64,000 nucleotides of DNA from Candidatus Opimibacter iunctus (GTDB lineage: Bacteria; Bacteroidota; Bacteroidia; Chitinophagales; Saprospiraceae), in assembly GCA_016716665.1 (NCBI GenBank), contig JADJVH010000010.1:1-64000 (forward strand). Direction: 5' to 3'. The position numbers were made by a program, and so were the translations under genes. Below are positions 8,152 through 17,629 of the stretch, piece after piece; within the stretch, counting starts at the first letter, position 1; each line of letters opens with the position of its first letter. Below the pieces are notes generated by a model. That model saw only the letters and a program-made list of their open reading frames with translations, did no database searches and was not told where the DNA came from.

Positions 8152-11100
8152 TTCTTAATTAGCAGGTTTATTTTATTCAGCAATTCCTGGGTATCAAAAG
8201 GCTTCCCGATAAAATCATTCATGCCTGCCTGATAACATAAATCCACTTCGTCCTTTAGTACGTTTGCCGTCATAGCGATGATGGGGGTGCTGGCTTTCTC
8301 GTTGCCAAAAGCCCGGATAGCGATAGTCGCTTCATACCCATTCATCGTTGGCATCTGCACATCCATCAGGATGATATCAAATGCGGATGATCTCAATTTC
8401 TCTAACGCAATCAGCCCATTCTCAGCGACCTCCACATGGACATTTTCAATCGCGTCTTCCAGTTCTTCCTGCGCCACTACCACATTGAAAGGATTGTCCT
8501 CTACCAGCAGGATTCGGATGCCTTTGAGTTCCGCTGCAATATTGATATCCGGGTCCTCTATTTTATTCACAGCATGAATAGGTTCGGCAATATCATAGGC
8601 TATCGTGAAATGAAACTGACTGCCCTTTCCTTTTTCGCTATCCACCCAGATCTTGCCATGCTGCAACTCCACGAGCATCTTGGAAATGCTGAGCCCTAAA
8701 CCTGTGCCTCCAAATTTCCTGGAGGTGTCACTATACGCTTGTTCAAAGGACTTGAAGATTTTATCCATACGATCATTATCTATACCAATTCCCGTATCCG
8801 ATATGGTAAAATGAAGATTGAGCTTGCCATCTCTCTTTTCAGCTTTCAGTGTGGTAGTGACAAGTCCTTTTTCCGTAAATTTAATGGCATTGCCAAGGAG
8901 ATTGATCAGCACCTGGCGCAACCGTGTGGCATCCCCCTTTACATAAAGATCCGCATTGGGTATATCCTTCTTAAGCCCTAGTCCTTTTTCCTCCGCTTTG
9001 AACTGCATGATGGTATGCACATTATCGACCAGCTCTATGATCGAAAATGGTTCGTATTCCAATTCTATCTTACCCGCTTCAATTTTAGAGATATCGAGGA
9101 TATCGTTGATGATGACCAGGAGGGAATCTGAAGATTGCTTGATACTGTCCAGATACTCCTTTTGATCTTCTTTGGGATTCCGCCTGATCAGGATATCCGT
9201 CATGCCTTTGATGGCATTCATCGGGGTGCGGATCTCATGGCTCATGTTCGCCAGGAACTGATGCTTGGCTCGCTCACTTGCCTGCGCTTTTTCCTTCTCG
9301 GCCTGATCCTTCCGTAATTGTTTAAGATAATACGCAGTGATCAGCATCAGACCCAGTGTAGATAAAGCAAAGCAGATAGAGAATAATGCTTTTGATTGAT
9401 CCGGACTTATGCCCCAATTGGCTGGAACAAATGATATAGAAAAAGAAAGGAGAATCATTCCATAAAACAGCAAGAAGGATTTTGCATTTTTTACCCCTTT
9501 TATAGCCCCATAGATAGCCTGGACCAGCAATATAAACATGACATACAAGGTGATGTACATATTGATATTAATGAATGCAGGTTCAGGATCTGATGCAACC
9601 ACCGGTTTAAAAAAATAATTGTAGAAGAGGGCTCCAACGAAGATCGAAAGGGATATAAGCAACGCTAAAAAGGAATAACGGTTGAGTATTCGAACCCATG
9701 GAAGGATTCTCTCGATATTTAAAAACGATTCGGAATATTTAAATAAGCCCAAAATGCTGATGGATCCCCCTAAAAATAAAATAGCCCGATTCGATTGAAA
9801 TTGATGGATAATGTTTGAACTATTAAGCATGGTGAGGAAAAATCCCAAAAAGAAAAACATAAGAAAAAGGTGTGTGCGCTCTTTGTTGATCAGGAATATA
9901 ATCAGATAGTACAACAGTTGCATCAGCAAAAAGCCAATCATAATATATTCGGGCAGGTATTGCTTGTAATGCGAGTACCATAATTGGGATTCATCAAAAT
10001 GGGCAATTTCAAATTTGGTAAAGCCGGTCGATGAATATGGAAACACCTTGTTGGACTTGAACTTTATAAAAAGGGCTACGGTGTCATTGTAGTGTAGGTT
10101 GATCCGAAATATGTTGTATAATCCAGGAACCGTTTTCTTATCTTCAGGGATATTGCTGCCGGTGAGGAGTTTATGGTAGTTCCCACTGGTATCGGGAACA
10201 TACACTTCCACATCATCCCATTGCTCCGGCAACATAAACGAATGGGTGATGATGTTTTTCGCCGTATTGACCACTTTGAACCTGGCCCAATAATAGGCGG
10301 AAGGCGGTTTGGGCATCATCTGGTATGGAAACTGAGGATCCAACTGATCAAAGTTTTGTATGACATCATTCAGGCTATACTTCTGATCAGGGTCTTCAAT
10401 AAAATTCAGCGAATGAAGGACGTGATTCAATCTGCGTGGCTGACCCCAATTGTGTATATGGTTGATGGTATCCGGGATATGGTAATACCCGTCAAATTCA
10501 TAAAAGAGCCGGGTATCTGCAATGGCCAGGCAAACATGATCGGGGTACCATCCGGGCCCATTGTTCTTTCTGGCTCCTTCTAACCTTAGGTAAAGCGTTT
10601 TTACTTCGTTCTTATCGAGAGGTACTTCAAAATAATTCTGATTGTATTTAAAATCCTTTTCACCGAGCGAAAGCGCCAGACCAAACTTGAAATGTTCCAT
10701 TCCACTGGCTGCTGATTGTAGATACATATCTACCTTATCCCAACTTCCACCCCAATTTCTCCCTATGTGAATCAGATAATTATCCTGTTTCGTTTTACTG
10801 CCAGTCAATTTCACCTTCACCCAATAAACCGCATCCTGATTAAATAAAACTTTTCTCTCTGCCTCTTCAGTGGAAGATTCTCTTATTCCATACAATGCAT
10901 TACCTGGCGTAACGGTAAAGTTGTTGGTGAACTTACCTTGAAAAGTTGGAGAGGTGATTTCCTCAATACGTAATGTACCCGTCTTATCCTCCAGGAGTTG
11001 AAGCTCATCATAGACCCATGGCAAATTGTCAGCGTGAGGATCTTTCCTGGCTAAAAAGTCCAGCCCCTCGTCCAAGTGATAACCATAAGCTACAGCCAAT

Positions 11101-11448
11101 GCTTGAATACGTTGTTCGTATACGTCGCGTTGCTTAAAGTCTTCCTTACCATGATATGCCTTGGAGAGTATTCTGTAGGCATCGCGAAGATTAATTGTGT
11201 CATTGTTTGAAGTGGCTTCCAGGACCACTTTATCTGCCTGGGCTATAGCCTCGTCATACTTCTTCTCTTTGATAATGGTGAGAAGACCTAAAAGGGCTTT
11301 CTGGCGTTCTTCAAAGCCCCGGGGCACCATGGGTGTAATGGTGGTGGAATCCAGTCTTGCCATGTCATGCATACCTTGCTGGGAAAAGCATACACATGTT
11401 CCTGCCAGGAGGCATAGAAAAAGAAAATAAACGTCTGACTGAATCCAT
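8148..11448 (-). CDS. Hybrid histidine kinase with 7TMR-DISM sensor; signal peptide frame broken by one base
   Basis: The open frame 8148-11372 codes for 1074 residues. Order: helical repeat (about 20-110), extracellular 7TMR-DISMED2-like beta domain (about 150-300), second beta region (330-460), seven-transmembrane block (about 480-690), coiled coil, HisKA (NMSHEIRTP), HATPase_c (FGGTGLGLS) and receiver (ILLVEDNPFN, ILMDVQMP). The ATG at 11372 gives a cytosolic start, which does not fit an extracellular DISMED2 domain. Reading upstream in the same frame gives a hydrophobic stretch ending VCFSQQG with no ATG. An ATG at 11448 reaches that stretch only if one base is removed from the A-runs at 11418-11431. 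The gene therefore probably begins at 11448 and carries a one-base insertion, real or from sequencing. It overlaps the next kinase by 4 nt. Confidence 0.85.
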
Positions 11449-11675
11449 GGCTGAAAGTATTGTTGACCAAATCTAGGGTGGGCTGTCCGTTTATACTATG
11501 TTTGGCTGATCCTAAGGTAGCCGGACTTATCAAACGGTCCCGGATCTGCATTCAGTCCGTGCTTGGGCCTCTCCTGCCGGGGCAAAAAGCCCTATGGCAG
11601 GGATAGGAAGCCATTCAGTGGCATGCCCAGGCAGGGGGAAATAAAAATGTATCTTTCCCTGAAGATACTAGGTGT
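11449..11675. promoter_or_regulatory. Divergent promoter region between hybrid kinase operon and LytTR regulator
   Basis: About 230 bp separate the divergent kinase operon and the LytTR gene. Just ahead of the LytTR start lies a perfect 7-bp inverted repeat, GTATCTT (11649-11655) and AAGATAC (11662-11668). It includes a near-consensus -7 box, TATCTTTC. A LytTR or other regulator could bind here. Confidence 0.35.
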
Positions 11676-12404
11676 ATGAAGCCGGCTAGGGCCCTGATCG
11701 TTGAAGACAATCCTTTTATGGCAACGGTATTGCACGATATGCTCCTCCAGCATGCTGCGGACATTGCTGTTGTAGATGTAGTGCACACAGGCGCTGAGGC
11801 TCTTGAGTTTATTGCTGCCAGCAAACCCAACGTCGTATTCCTGGATATCGAATTGCCGGATATGACAGGCTTTGAACTGCTGCAGCAGGTAGATGAGATA
11901 AGTTTTAAGACTGTCTTTACTACCTCACACAGCCACTATGCCATTAAAGCGTTTCGATTCAACGCACTGGATTATCTCGTCAAGCCCATTCAAGAGACTG
12001 AACTAAGAGAGGCCATCCAGCGTATCGGTACTACAACACAAAATGCTGATGTATCCATAGCGCTTCAGAACCTCGGGACCAAGTCAGTTGAAGAACAAAA
12101 ACTGGTTTTGCCTACGCAGACAGGCACCCTGCGGTTTGCCCTAAAGCAAATCACACATATCGAAGGTGTGCGCAACTATAGTTATATCTATCTGTCAAAT
12201 GGATCCCGCGAGTTGTCCTCCAAGAATCTGGCATATTTCGAAGACATCCTCATAGACAAGGGCTTCTTCAGGAGCCATCGATCGTACCTGGTCAATAAGA
12301 CCCACATCGAGGCTCTGAAGGGTGATAATTTTGTCCTGAAAAGCGGAATAGAAATCCCCATTTCCCGGCGAAAGAAAACGGAAGCGAATACCTGGTTTTA
12401 TTAA
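11676..12404 (+). CDS. LytTR-family response regulator
   Basis: A 242-residue cytosolic DNA-binding response regulator. The receiver spans residues 5-120, with the acidic pair in IVEDN, Asp57 in VVFLDIELP, and Lys in YLVKPIQ. A LytTR DNA-binding domain (about 140-240) shows the typical strands IEGVRNYSYIYLSNGS, FFRSHRSYLVNKTHI and the ending PISRRKK. It is divergent from the hybrid kinase/HPt operon. Its usual partner would be a LytS/YehU-type kinase, which is not present here, so it may instead receive phosphate from the neighbouring HPt. Confidence 0.9.
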   Translation: MKPARALIVEDNPFMATVLHDMLLQHAADIAVVDVVHTGAEALEFIAASKPNVVFLDIELPDMTGFELLQQVDEISFKTVFTTSHSHYAIKAFRFNALDYLVKPIQETELREAIQRIGTTTQNADVSIALQNLGTKSVEEQKLVLPTQTGTLRFALKQITHIEGVRNYSYIYLSNGSRELSSKNLAYFEDILIDKGFFRSHRSYLVNKTHIEALKGDNFVLKSGIEIPISRRKKTEANTWFY

Positions 12405-12594
12405 CCATGTGTGGAACGCAGAGTAGATGCAAAGATCGCATGCTTCGGATCCGCTCAACACATCTCCTTTCATTCTTCATTTTTCGTTCGTTTGCTGAGC
12501 TGCGGTTGGTGAGCTGTCGCACGTGGAGGAGTGTAGCAGGTCGAACCATAGCACATGGTTGTGCGTTGGCAGGTCGAAGCATCATTTTTCACTT
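12405..12594. other. Convergent intergenic region, no gene seen
   Basis: This lies between the LytTR gene and the terminator of the large T9SS gene. It contains an inverted pair around catagcacatggttgtgc, but no ORF with credible protein features. Confidence 0.3.
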
Positions 12595-12630
12595 AAAAAA
12601 GCACCTTCCCAGGTCTCCCCGAAAAGGTGC
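12595..12630 (-). terminator. Intrinsic terminator of the large T9SS protein gene
   Basis: On the minus strand a 7-bp GC-rich stem (GCACCTT / AAGGTGC, 12601-12607 and 12624-12630) is followed by six T residues (12595-12600). It lies about 70 nt past the stop codon at 12697. On the plus strand the stem is followed by tctcttta, so some bidirectional action toward the LytTR gene is possible. Confidence 0.7.
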
Positions 12631-12696
12631 TCTCTTTACGAATTCTGAATCAATTATTCCTGCGTTGCTCTTACACACTCAATATAGAACCGCAGA

Positions 12697-15468
12697 TCAA
12701 TGCTGCACGATCACTTTACGGCTGATCACGGATTTGTTCGTTTTAATGGCGAGTTGATAGATGCCTGATGGCACCTGCTCTACATTCATTTGCTTACGGT
12801 TCTGGCCTGCAGCATAATTTTCTTTAGAAGCAATGACGATGCGGCTACCTACCATGTCGTACAATTCGAACTGCACATCAGCTGACTCTTCCAGGCTAAA
12901 GTCAGCAGTCAACTCACCACTTGTCGGATTAGGAAACACGCTCAACAAAGTTACAGGACTTTGCTCCAACACCGCAGAGGTACCAAAATAAACAGAAGCA
13001 AAAATACTGGAGCTAACATTTCCATCGCATTCTGGATACATATCAATCTGCAGGTTGGGATATGCATCGACCCCAGGGTTTCTTTGTACAGTCAGCACAT
13101 AATTTTCAGCACAGGCATTTGGATCCACTGTAATCGGATATGGGTTAGCGCTGATGGTATTTCCGCCCATTTTAACCGTTGCGCCTCCTGGATTCTGTCC
13201 GCCGAGTGCCACCAGGTAAGTGCGAGACTCATTAGATTCATTACATAGATCTAATTTGATTGTGGCAATTTCTCCTTGTACATTTCCCACCGTAATGTGA
13301 TCTCCACTTTGTCCATCAATCTTTAAGACAGGCTGGTCTCTTTGGTAACCACCCTCGTATGGACAACTGCTTTTTGATGCAGCATCTAACTGGAATAATG
13401 GCGTACCAAATCGTCCATCCCGCAATACATTCACCCTAAAGAAGTCTCCTGTCTCGTTATCGCTTAGGGAGTATGCAACCACTTTTGATTCCTCACCGGA
13501 TTGCGCTGCTGTAGCCCCGTAACGTTTTTCGGTATTATAATTCCAACCAAATGATCCGCCCGATCCTCCAATCTCGAGCACAGTTTCCATGCCTGCCGTT
13601 ACGGCGAGATAATGTTCAGTCGTCAACGAACTGGAATTTGTCACCGTGATCGACTCTGACCAATCGGCTACCTGGCCACCACCATTAAAAATCAGGGGGT
13701 TTCCAATGAGTTCTGTAGCATTGAGTTTAACGCTATCATTGGCTGCAAGCACTTTTTTCCATGCATCGATCTGGTACTTTGTATTAGCTCTTGTTCTTTG
13801 ATCGGGATCATTCAGCTTTGTCTCAAGGTTGGCAATATCATTCCGGATTCCACCTTCGGTCAGGACAAATCTTCGATAGGCATCCTGACCTGATCCTCTG
13901 AGGGAATACACAAGTCTTTCATTCTCCACTGCTGCACAAGCACCTTGCTCAAAATCAATCACCCGGTATTTTCCATAGTTAAGGTCATACCCATACCCTA
14001 TGAAAACATCAGATCCATCATTAATATCCGGATCAAGGCTGGAGGTAGAAAATCCCTCATTGGTCACAATACATGTTCCGTTGGCATCTGTAGAAACGAC
14101 AAGATCACCTGCTGTGGCCCCAATACCAAACTCTACAGAAAATTCAAAATCTGTAGTCACTATCAACCCTGCAGACCCTGCAACACCAATCTTTACTTTA
14201 GCATGAGCCTCAAAGGAGTCATCTGTTGAGTATGTATTTTCAAAATCCCTGCAGATGGTTTTACTTTCGCTGAAAGAAGCGATACTGGCGTCGCCTGGAG
14301 GATCATGAAGCACCATGTAAGGCACCTGGGGTTCGGTAGTGAAACCAAGAATGGGAACTTCGTGATCCACTATACCGGAGACTTGAAAAGGAATCTGAAG
14401 GTATGTGTTGTTGAGAGGGATTCCATTACTAATATTCTGTTCCTGGATAAAAAAACGACTTAACAAAGAAGCTGTTCCAAATGGAATATGATAATCCTTA
14501 CTCACTGTATTCAGCTTGTATTCGCCGAGATAAAATCCTTTCCAACCGTAATTAACAATATAGGCGTCTCCCCTGCGTACCAGCTTGAGTGAATCTCTCG
14601 TTTTCTCACCGGCCCAATTATTATTGGTAGGGTCAATCAAATCGACGTAATTGTATGTATGGTCAATCCTGTTTGGTGAATTCACGTAAATAGAAATAAG
14701 GTAATCCTTTCCACTTTGTGCATTCTCCCTCGTTTGATCCATCGCACCGTATTTTTCCCGGGGAATACTGTTCATAAATGTCATGTCATTGGGAGGAGAA
14801 CCTGGCAAGCCCTGTATAAGTTGATTGCCCAAAACATCACCACATAATGTGCGTGGTAGGTTATACATAGACACCGTGGTATTGTTATTGGTGTTATACA
14901 CTAATTCGGAGGTAGCCTTGACTTCTTTTCCTTTAACGTCTTTAGGCATATTCCCTGTGCCTTGCTTTTCGATCAGCCGCCAGGAGCCAGCTTGTTTAGT
15001 ATCTGCACTCGTAATAGTCCATAAATATAAATCTCCGCCACCATCGACCTGGGCTACTAAAAACAGATTATACTTTTTATTCCTAAGGTGAAACAAAACA
15101 CCCCTTCCATCCACATCGACCAGGGACCATAGTACGTGATCCGCATTGGTGACATCATAATGATAAATCTGATTATTATTACTGCCTGATCCACTTCCAA
15201 GTAACTTACCATGTTTCTTATCCGTGATGGTGTAAAAACTATCCACTACGAGATCAAACTTCCACTGTGCATTTAATCTGCCATTAGCATATTGATGGTA
15301 GGTTTGTTGGTCATAGTTGTCCCCAGCTATCGCACTTCGGTTGTGATAGGCGTCATGTAATTCAAAATACTTCTGGGCGGATACGCTCAGGGTGCCGATC
15401 AGGAAAAACCCGAATAGCAGCATTAGGTGTTTCCGGCTTATACCGGACATGAGTAATTGTTTTTTCAT
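12697..15468 (-). CDS. Large secreted protein, ricin-like N-terminus, T9SS type A sorting domain
   Basis: A 923-residue secreted protein. A signal peptide (ending LSVSAQ) is followed by a beta-trefoil/ricin-B-like region (about 35-165, with repeated Q-W-type segments such as LNAQWKF and WRLIE). A large core of unknown function carries the motifs EPQVPYMVLHDPPGD and SCPYEGGYQ. A T9SS type A sorting domain (about 845-923, SVFPNPTSGE through GIYQL and K-V-I-V) anchors or releases it at the surface. The core is paralogous to the broken gene at 33022-35370. The S/T-rich strands flanking a Gly-rich hairpin (around SITVTNSSSLTTEHYL and YNTEKRYGATTA) recall pore-forming beta modules, but that is speculation. 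Its promoter carries the ACTACC-N7-GGTAGT palindrome. Confidence 0.82.
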   Translation of the reverse strand: MKKQLLMSGISRKHLMLLFGFFLIGTLSVSAQKYFELHDAYHNRSAIAGDNYDQQTYHQYANGRLNAQWKFDLVVDSFYTITDKKHGKLLGSGSGSNNNQIYHYDVTNADHVLWSLVDVDGRGVLFHLRNKKYNLFLVAQVDGGGDLYLWTITSADTKQAGSWRLIEKQGTGNMPKDVKGKEVKATSELVYNTNNNTTVSMYNLPRTLCGDVLGNQLIQGLPGSPPNDMTFMNSIPREKYGAMDQTRENAQSGKDYLISIYVNSPNRIDHTYNYVDLIDPTNNNWAGEKTRDSLKLVRRGDAYIVNYGWKGFYLGEYKLNTVSKDYHIPFGTASLLSRFFIQEQNISNGIPLNNTYLQIPFQVSGIVDHEVPILGFTTEPQVPYMVLHDPPGDASIASFSESKTICRDFENTYSTDDSFEAHAKVKIGVAGSAGLIVTTDFEFSVEFGIGATAGDLVVSTDANGTCIVTNEGFSTSSLDPDINDGSDVFIGYGYDLNYGKYRVIDFEQGACAAVENERLVYSLRGSGQDAYRRFVLTEGGIRNDIANLETKLNDPDQRTRANTKYQIDAWKKVLAANDSVKLNATELIGNPLIFNGGGQVADWSESITVTNSSSLTTEHYLAVTAGMETVLEIGGSGGSFGWNYNTEKRYGATAAQSGEESKVVAYSLSDNETGDFFRVNVLRDGRFGTPLFQLDAASKSSCPYEGGYQRDQPVLKIDGQSGDHITVGNVQGEIATIKLDLCNESNESRTYLVALGGQNPGGATVKMGGNTISANPYPITVDPNACAENYVLTVQRNPGVDAYPNLQIDMYPECDGNVSSSIFASVYFGTSAVLEQSPVTLLSVFPNPTSGELTADFSLEESADVQFELYDMVGSRIVIASKENYAAGQNRKQMNVEQVPSGIYQLAIKTNKSVISRKVIVQH

Positions 15469-15574
15469 TGTGTTTTGATTTAATGGTTAATTGATTCAAA
15501 AAAGGGAGAGAAGAGTCTTTCATGTGGCTTTCTTCGGGAAAGAAAGTTTGCGAATCACTCATTAATTACGTTAT

Positions 15575-15622
15575 CAAAGGTATAGGCAACCAAAGCAGGG
15601 TGCACTACCTGAAATGGGTAGT
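15575..15622 (-). promoter_or_regulatory. Promoter with 19-bp palindromic operator, copy 1
   Basis: On the minus strand a -7 box TACCTTTG (15575-15582) lies 21 nt downstream of the palindrome ACTACCTGAAATGGGTAGT (15604-15622, written on plus). This puts the palindrome centre near -43, a classical activator position. The start codon of the 923-residue protein is about 100 nt downstream. The whole block resembles the one at 21254-21301. Confidence 0.6.
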
Positions 15623-16263
15623 TCTTTGGGAGGAGTGTTTGACCTGGGAGGATCCAAAAGAGATGCCTTCGGCATCATTATACGACCCCACAGGAGGACA
15701 ATTGTGATAACCGCGTTTTATATAGTGCAGCGTAAAGTGGAGTGCTGATTACGCAGAATTATTAAAAGGAGAGATTTTCCTTTTTTGCCCCCTGGCCCCC
15801 TAAAGGCTACCGTTTAAACACAAGTCTGATATGGCCTGTTTTTAAATTTCCGGAGGAAATGAAAACGCCGCTGGATGGAGTTCTCTCCGCCAGCTGTATG
15901 ATTCCAATTGAGGATTCCTTTGGGTATTCATTCTGAGTATTCATTGGTTGGCGGAGAGAACTCCATCCAACGGCCGATGGCCGATTATAATTGGGTATCC
16001 TTCATTGGTTTGCAGAAGAAACCGCCTCCCTATTGAAATGTGTATAAACGTTAGCCCTAAAGGTGATAAAAAATTATGTAGAGGTATATTTTCGCAGGTT
16101 TGCTATTTCAAACATCATTGAATGACCTAATTTGCGTAATCATTTTTATAATTCCATCTGCGACATCTGCGTTCCCCTTAATTGAAGGCCAATGCTGAGA
16201 ATTTTAAAAAGGCGTCCACCCATTCTTCTGCGTACTGTGTTATATATTTCATTTACCATTTCT
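15623..16263. other. Long intergenic region with duplicated block and cruciform element
   Basis: No gene was found in about 640 bp. It holds a small TTCG-loop hairpin (GATGCC-TTC-GGCATC near 15662), an A/T-flanked hairpin near 15762-15785, cruciform element A (listed separately), a stretch 'ctgcgacatctgcgttcc' near 16155, and near 16189 a sequence (GCCAATGCTGAGAA) that is also found near 21394. Confidence 0.4.
15818..16006. repeat. Intergenic cruciform element, copy A
   Basis: About 190 bp, homologous to 47071-47262. In order: hairpin ATTTCC-GGA-GGAAAT; a palindromic arm with GCTGG, GGAG-TTCT-CTCC and CCAGC; a spacer of about 50 nt with repeated ATTCC/ATTGG words; an inverted arm (TTGG, GGAG-AGAA-CTCC, CCAA); and the mini-hairpin CGGCC-GAT-GGCCG region. 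The two arms are also complementary to each other, so the element can fold as one long hairpin or as two small ones. Homology with the 47-kb copy ends at TTCATTGG. Confidence 0.7.
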
Positions 16264-17544
16264 CTAATCACCACTAATAACCAATAACTTCTTCGTGAGT
16301 ATTTGGGTAGCACTTTCTAATCGGTAATAATATACACCATCAGGGAATCCTGCCATGTTAAGTTGAATTTGATGTTTGCCCGAAGGGAAATTACCATTTA
16401 CCAATTCCCTTATTTTTTTACCAAAGGAGTCATAAATATCAATTTTTATTGAACTCTTTTCAGATACTTCGAATGCAATGGTGGTCATTGAGCAAACAGG
16501 GTTTGGATAATTTTGAAACAACATAATCGATTGGGAAGCAGTTGTTACATTGTTTATTCCCAAAATAATTTCTTCTGCACAGGAAAATGAAGCAAAGGTT
16601 GCCCAATGCATTGGCAGGGTTCTTCTTGCATGTTCATCTGCCATATCATAAGAGTGTATTGCACCAGGCTGAAGCACTACATTAGGGAAAGAGTTGACGA
16701 TTCCTTTAGCGGCCAATGAGTCAACAAACTTTTTATTGACTTCTCTGTTGGTAAAATTAAAAGAACCACAAGAAATGTGAAAAGACATTTGCCGGATACT
16801 ATCCAGTGTAACCGGGTCGGCTTGTGTTAAAATATTAGTTACACTATGGGCTAACATGTATGCCGTATCGGTAGGCGAACCGAACATGGGAACTGCAGCA
16901 GTTGCTATGCCAGAACTGAACCAATTTTTATCATCCCAGGGGCCGGGGGTTACCGGATAATCAAGGTTATACCACATTAAAGTGCCATCGTAACCACCTA
17001 CAGAAGAGAAAACTCCCGGGTGCTTAAGCGAATAAAGTGTAGAGGCAAAGCCGCCTAACGAAAACCCATCCACTCCTCTCGCACACCAATTGGGGATTGT
17101 GCGATAAGCAGAATCAATGTGTGGAATTAAATCCTGAAAAAAATAATCTTCAAATTCACCTGTCCCTATTAAGGAATCGGTTGCCAGGTCTGGTCGCAGC
17201 ATGTTCACAATTCCAAAGCCTATTCCTGTATTTACTCCGGTACTGGGCCCCACCAAAATCATTTTGCCAATCGTTCCACTGGCTATTAAACTATCTGCCA
17301 CATCTTTTAGTGTTTTGCCATTTGATCTCAATTGGGGATCAAACCACTCCGTTTCAACCAACCGAAGAAAATACACACTTGGATAATGAGCCGTATCTGA
17401 GCTATATCCATCGGGTAAATAGATTAGGTAAGATTTTTCCACGCCTAAGGCAGCGGAATAAAAAGTATGCGTTTCAACAACCGATTGCGCATGCGCAACG
17501 GTGGTGAACGCTAAAAGAAGAAATAGTAGAATTTGCTTTTTCAT
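16264..17544 (-). CDS. Secreted alpha/beta-hydrolase (esterase family) with T9SS sorting domain
   Basis: A 426-residue secreted enzyme. A signal peptide (ending AHAQS) is followed by an esterase-D/ferulate-esterase-like alpha/beta-hydrolase (about 25-325). The nucleophile elbow is GFSLGG (Ser162), and a candidate catalytic His lies in AIHSYDM. A T9SS type A sorting domain (about 345-426, NYPNPVCSMTTIAFE through GVYYYRL) completes it. It may hydrolyse ester-linked groups on polysaccharides or other esters; the substrate is not visible. It starts 85 nt after the FG-GAP gene stop and is probably the last gene of a unit starting at the 21.28-kb promoter. Confidence 0.82.
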   Translation of the reverse strand: MKKQILLFLLLAFTTVAHAQSVVETHTFYSAALGVEKSYLIYLPDGYSSDTAHYPSVYFLRLVETEWFDPQLRSNGKTLKDVADSLIASGTIGKMILVGPSTGVNTGIGFGIVNMLRPDLATDSLIGTGEFEDYFFQDLIPHIDSAYRTIPNWCARGVDGFSLGGFASTLYSLKHPGVFSSVGGYDGTLMWYNLDYPVTPGPWDDKNWFSSGIATAAVPMFGSPTDTAYMLAHSVTNILTQADPVTLDSIRQMSFHISCGSFNFTNREVNKKFVDSLAAKGIVNSFPNVVLQPGAIHSYDMADEHARRTLPMHWATFASFSCAEEIILGINNVTTASQSIMLFQNYPNPVCSMTTIAFEVSEKSSIKIDIYDSFGKKIRELVNGNFPSGKHQIQLNMAGFPDGVYYYRLESATQILTKKLLVISGD

Positions 17545-17629
17545 TTATTTTGTTTTTTTACTGGATTCAAATCAAGCTGACAAATTATCGTGACTTAACT
17601 CTATCTATAGCAAGTGGAGAGGGTTGGGA

